The notes under the pieces: model-generated
Told to the model about the DNA's origin: nothing
The model's database searches: none
The model's input: the letters and a program-made list of their open reading frames with translations, nothing else
Made by a program: the position numbers and the translations under genes
NCBI RefSeq assembly: GCF_000758665.1
Contig: NZ_CP009285.1
Span: forward strand, 930,001 to 994,000
Length of the DNA: 64,000 nucleotides
Direction of reading: 5' to 3'
Source: Paenibacillus borealis
GTDB lineage: Bacteria > Bacillota > Bacilli > Paenibacillales > Paenibacillaceae
In this document: piece after piece, positions 61,519 to 64,000 of the stretch
Position numbering within the stretch: position 1 is the stretch's first letter
How the letters are laid out: the number at the start of each line of letters is the position of its first letter

Positions 61519-64000
61519 ATGAAAAGAAGCAGCTTCGTATTACAACGTAAATTCGCGTCCATTCTGCTTAGTGCGGTTCTGGTAGCCGGCCCGGCAGGAA
61601 CGGGCTGGGCGGCATTGGCAGACGGCCCTGCGGCACCGGTATCCTCAGTTCAGACAGGCACTGGGTTCTTTGCAGATATCCAGGGGAACTGGGCCCGTGC
61701 ACAAATTGAGAAATGGGCGGCTCTTGGACTGACAAACGGCAGCGGAGGCAAGTTCCGGCCGGGTGCGGAGATCAGCCGCGCAGAATTCTCCAAGTTGATC
61801 AATGCATTGTTTGGCTTCAGCACCAAGTCGGCGTCGGCATTTAGCGATGTGAGTGCGGGCAAATGGTATGCGGATCAAGTGGCTATCGCAAGACAAGCCG
61901 GCTATATTGACGGATATCCTGATGGCAGGTTCCTGCCGGAAGCCGCAGTCACCCGGCAGGAAGCGGCGAAGATGGCTGAGGCATTATTCCCGTTGTTGAA
62001 AGCGGATACAAATGTATTGTCCGGATTCAATGACCGCAGCAGGGTTGCCGCATATGCCGAAGCGCCGCTCGCCAGTCTTGTGGCTGGCGGTTATGTGAAG
62101 GGATTCGAGGATGGGACACTGCGTCCGCAGCAGTCCATTACAAGGGCTGAGGCTATCGCGCTGCTGGACCGGCTGGCCGGAGAGATTGTCCATGCTCCGG
62201 GAGTATACGGAAATCTGCCGGCAACCGGAAACGTGCTGATTGCCAGCGGCGGAAGCACGGTCAAAGATACGAAGGCAGCGGGAGATATTCTCGTTACGGC
62301 CGGTGTGGGAGAAGGTGATGTCATCCTCGAGCATATAGACGTCAAGGGTACGCTGTATGTGAACGGGGGCGGTGCTCACTCGGTGCATATCAGCAACTCT
62401 CAAGTGGGCTCTGTTGTGGTGAACAAACCGGATGGGCCGGTACGGGTAGTTCTGGAAGGAAGCTCCACTATCGGGGAGCTGGATGTACAGAGCAGCGCTG
62501 CAGTTGATGTAGGTGAGAAGTCCACTGTCGGCAAGCTGAACGTCAGAGAAGAGGCCACGGGTACAGCTCTTAGTGTGAAGGGAAGCATTACCGAGTTCAG
62601 AACGGCTTCAACTGGAACCACTCTGAACGACAAGCCGGTAACAGAGGGAAGCGCTTATGCTGTCAGCAGCGGTCTTGTAAACGGACAAACAAGCAGTACT
62701 GCTACCCCCACGCTGCGTCCTGCAAGCACTCCGGCGAGCGTAACCGTAAACGATCCTCCAAGTACGCCAACGAGCACACCGACAAGTACACCAACGAGCA
62801 CACCAACAAGTACGCCGACGAGCACGCCAACAAGTACGCCGACGAGCACGCCAACAAGTACGCCAACGAGCACGCCGACAAGTACACCGACAAGTACGCC
62901 AACGAGCACGCCGACAAGTACACCAACGAGCACACCGACGAGCACGCCGACGAGCACGCCAATAAGTACACCAACGAGCTCGCCGACAAGTACGCCGACG
63001 AGCACGCCAACAAGTACGCCGACGAGCACGCCAACAAGTACGCCGACGAGCACACCGGTTCAAGATTCGGCAGCGCCAGTGCTTGTGCCGGAAACTACGG
63101 ACAATGTGCTGGGCAAGGATGTGAAGATTACATTCACGGACAGTCCGGCCTGGCGGGAAGCGATTACCGATGTACTGCTGGACGGCAGCGCGCTTGAGCG
63201 GAATGTGGATTATATCATTTCTGCCGGAGCCATTACGATCAAGTCAGCTGTATTCACCGGGGTTGGCGAAGCAGCAGTTACTATCAAAGCCGCCGGCTAT
63301 ACGGACGCCGAGCTGCAGCAGACCATTGGAGAGTGGAAGCTGATCTGGGGCGATGAGTTCGACGGAAGCGGCAGCAACGTGGACACGAACGGAGTCAACC
63401 TGGATAAATGGGCTTATCAAAACGGTACCGGCTCGGATTTCGGGCTGGACGGCTGGGGCAATAATGAACAGCAGTATTATTCGAAGGATAATCTGAAGGT
63501 TCAAGACGGTAAGCTTACAATTACGGCCCGGAAACAGACCTTAGCCGGGAAACCGTATACTTCAGGCCGGCTCTGGACTTCACCTACCTATACCCAGCAG
63601 TACGGCAAATTTGAGGCACGTATTAAGATGCCGGAAGGCCAGGGAATATGGCCGGCGTTCTGGATGATGCCCAAAGACAGCGCTTATGGAACCTGGGCAT
63701 CCTCCGGTGAGCTGGATATTATGGAAGCGCGCGGACGGCTGCCGCAGGAAGTGGCCGGAACGATTCACTTCGGCAAGCAATGGCCGAACAATAAATCTGC
63801 GGGCGGCGATTACGACTTCCCGGCAGGAGAGTCGATAACCCAGTTCCATACCTATGGGGTCGAATGGGAGCCTGGTGAAATCCGCTGGTACGTAGACGGC
63901 AAGGTATTTAAGACAGTTAATGAGTGGAGCAGTGAAGGTATCGGCCAGCCCGATAAGTACGCATTCCCTGCACCGTTCAACAAGCCTTTTTATCTGATAT
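61519..64000 (+). CDS. Secreted SLH-domain GH16 endo-beta-glucanase (laminarinase/lichenase type), 3' end missing
   Basis: The first 827 codons of a large surface enzyme that runs past the right edge. A signal peptide (about 1-37) is followed by three SLH repeats (about 50-220: FADIQGNWARAQIEKWAALGLTNG, FSDVSAGKWYADQVAIARQAGYIDGYPDG, YAEAPLASLVAGGYVKGFEDG) that anchor it to cell-wall pyruvylated polymer. A beta-rich region comes next, then a (TSTP)n linker of about 100 residues and a DUF1533-like domain (about 530-600). The GH16 domain (WKLIWGDEFDGSG onward) has the catalytic motif ELDIME with nucleophile Glu731 and acid/base Glu736. WPAFWMMP and the EWEPGEIRWYVDG stretch agree with laminarinases. 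ATG at 61519 is taken; GTG at 61510 is an alternative closer to AAGGG. Domains beyond GH16 may exist outside the window. Confidence 0.93.
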   Translation, partial: MKRSSFVLQRKFASILLSAVLVAGPAGTGWAALADGPAAPVSSVQTGTGFFADIQGNWARAQIEKWAALGLTNGSGGKFRPGAEISRAEFSKLINALFGFSTKSASAFSDVSAGKWYADQVAIARQAGYIDGYPDGRFLPEAAVTRQEAAKMAEALFPLLKADTNVLSGFNDRSRVAAYAEAPLASLVAGGYVKGFEDGTLRPQQSITRAEAIALLDRLAGEIVHAPGVYGNLPATGNVLIASGGSTVKDTKAAGDILVTAGVGEGDVILEHIDVKGTLYVNGGGAHSVHISNSQVGSVVVNKPDGPVRVVLEGSSTIGELDVQSSAAVDVGEKSTVGKLNVREEATGTALSVKGSITEFRTASTGTTLNDKPVTEGSAYAVSSGLVNGQTSSTATPTLRPASTPASVTVNDPPSTPTSTPTSTPTSTPTSTPTSTPTSTPTSTPTSTPTSTPTSTPTSTPTSTPTSTPTSTPTSTPTSTPISTPTSSPTSTPTSTPTSTPTSTPTSTPTSTPVQDSAAPVLVPETTDNVLGKDVKITFTDSPAWREAITDVLLDGSALERNVDYIISAGAITIKSAVFTGVGEAAVTIKAAGYTDAELQQTIGEWKLIWGDEFDGSGSNVDTNGVNLDKWAYQNGTGSDFGLDGWGNNEQQYYSKDNLKVQDGKLTITARKQTLAGKPYTSGRLWTSPTYTQQYGKFEARIKMPEGQGIWPAFWMMPKDSAYGTWASSGELDIMEARGRLPQEVAGTIHFGKQWPNNKSAGGDYDFPAGESITQFHTYGVEWEPGEIRWYVDGKVFKTVNEWSSEGIGQPDKYAFPAPFNKPFYLI
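62755..63057 (+). repeat. 12-bp coding tandem repeat encoding (Thr-Ser-Thr-Pro)n linker
   Basis: About 25 units of the type ACGAGCACGCCA/ACAAGTACGCCG encode a regular Thr-Ser-Thr-Pro linker in the SLH-GH16 protein. The wobble positions alternate between units. Breaks include an Ile (ATAAGTACA) and TCG in place of ACG near 62960-62985. Minus-strand frames of VGVL type are shadows of this repeat. Confidence 0.93.

Noticed and set aside
62608..63063. Minus-strand frames of 117-151 codons with VGVL or Arg/Cys repeats
   Set aside because: They are shadows of the 12-bp repeat encoding the Thr-Ser-Thr-Pro linker of the SLH-GH16 protein on the plus strand.

Overview
The window looks like a chromosomal segment of Paenibacillus or a close relative (Bacillota, Paenibacillaceae). 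This is inferred from three things seen together: repeated LplA/LplB/YtcP-type sugar ABC transporters, each controlled by membrane-bound AraC or YesM/YesN-like regulators; an S-layer-homology (SLH) glycanase; and many secreted or intracellular glycosidases with strong AGGAGG-type ribosome binding sites. No rRNA, tRNA, CRISPR array, insertion sequence or phage gene was seen.

Region 1-11.7 kb is a plant-polysaccharide region. It holds the 5' part of a GH2 glycosidase with a divergent AraC regulator, an in-frame chimera of a sensor-kinase N-terminus and a polyol-dehydrogenase C-terminus, a secreted GH11 xylanase (xynA), a formylglycine-generating-enzyme-like lipoprotein, and a one-component AraC regulator in front of a complete sugar ABC uptake operon (two permeases plus a lipoprotein binding protein). 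cre-like sites before GH2 and xynA suggest CcpA control.

Region 11.7-30.3 kb is mixed. It has a decayed coding remnant, a GT39-like membrane glycosyltransferase with a small Gly-rich lipoprotein, stress and housekeeping genes (ClbS/DfsB-like, histidine phosphatase, AraC-GyrI regulator, GNAT), a heterodimeric ABC exporter with one degenerate ATP site, an amino-acid permease, a DUF4003 protein, a GH94 phosphorylase, an Imm5-like protein, and a LacI regulator followed by a UlaA-type permease and a KdgF-like cupin. A 20-bp palindrome sits before the permease and a weaker copy before the cupin.

Region 30.3-42.2 kb carries a 1,671-residue helicase/PD-(D/E)XK nuclease fusion (a candidate defence gene), an aldo/keto reductase, an SDR, a 51-bp tandem repeat array of about 16 units in two sequence classes, and a MacB/FtsX-type ABC transporter pair.

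Region 42.2-64 kb holds a complete opp/dpp-type peptide uptake operon, a divergent TetR/SDR pair with two tandem 19-bp inverted repeats, a PIG-V-like mannosyltransferase, a YgjP-like metalloprotein, two GNATs, and a YesM/YesN-like two-component system divergent from a second sugar ABC operon. It ends in the first 827 codons of an SLH-(TSTP)n-GH16 surface glucanase.

The most unusual features are non-coding: a ~180-bp dispersed intergenic repeat in three copies with three conserved stem-loops each, and the two-class 51-bp tandem array. The sensor-kinase/dehydrogenase chimera and the helicase-nuclease are the protein-level items most worth checking. Functions are read from sequence motifs and remembered family signatures; no database search was run.
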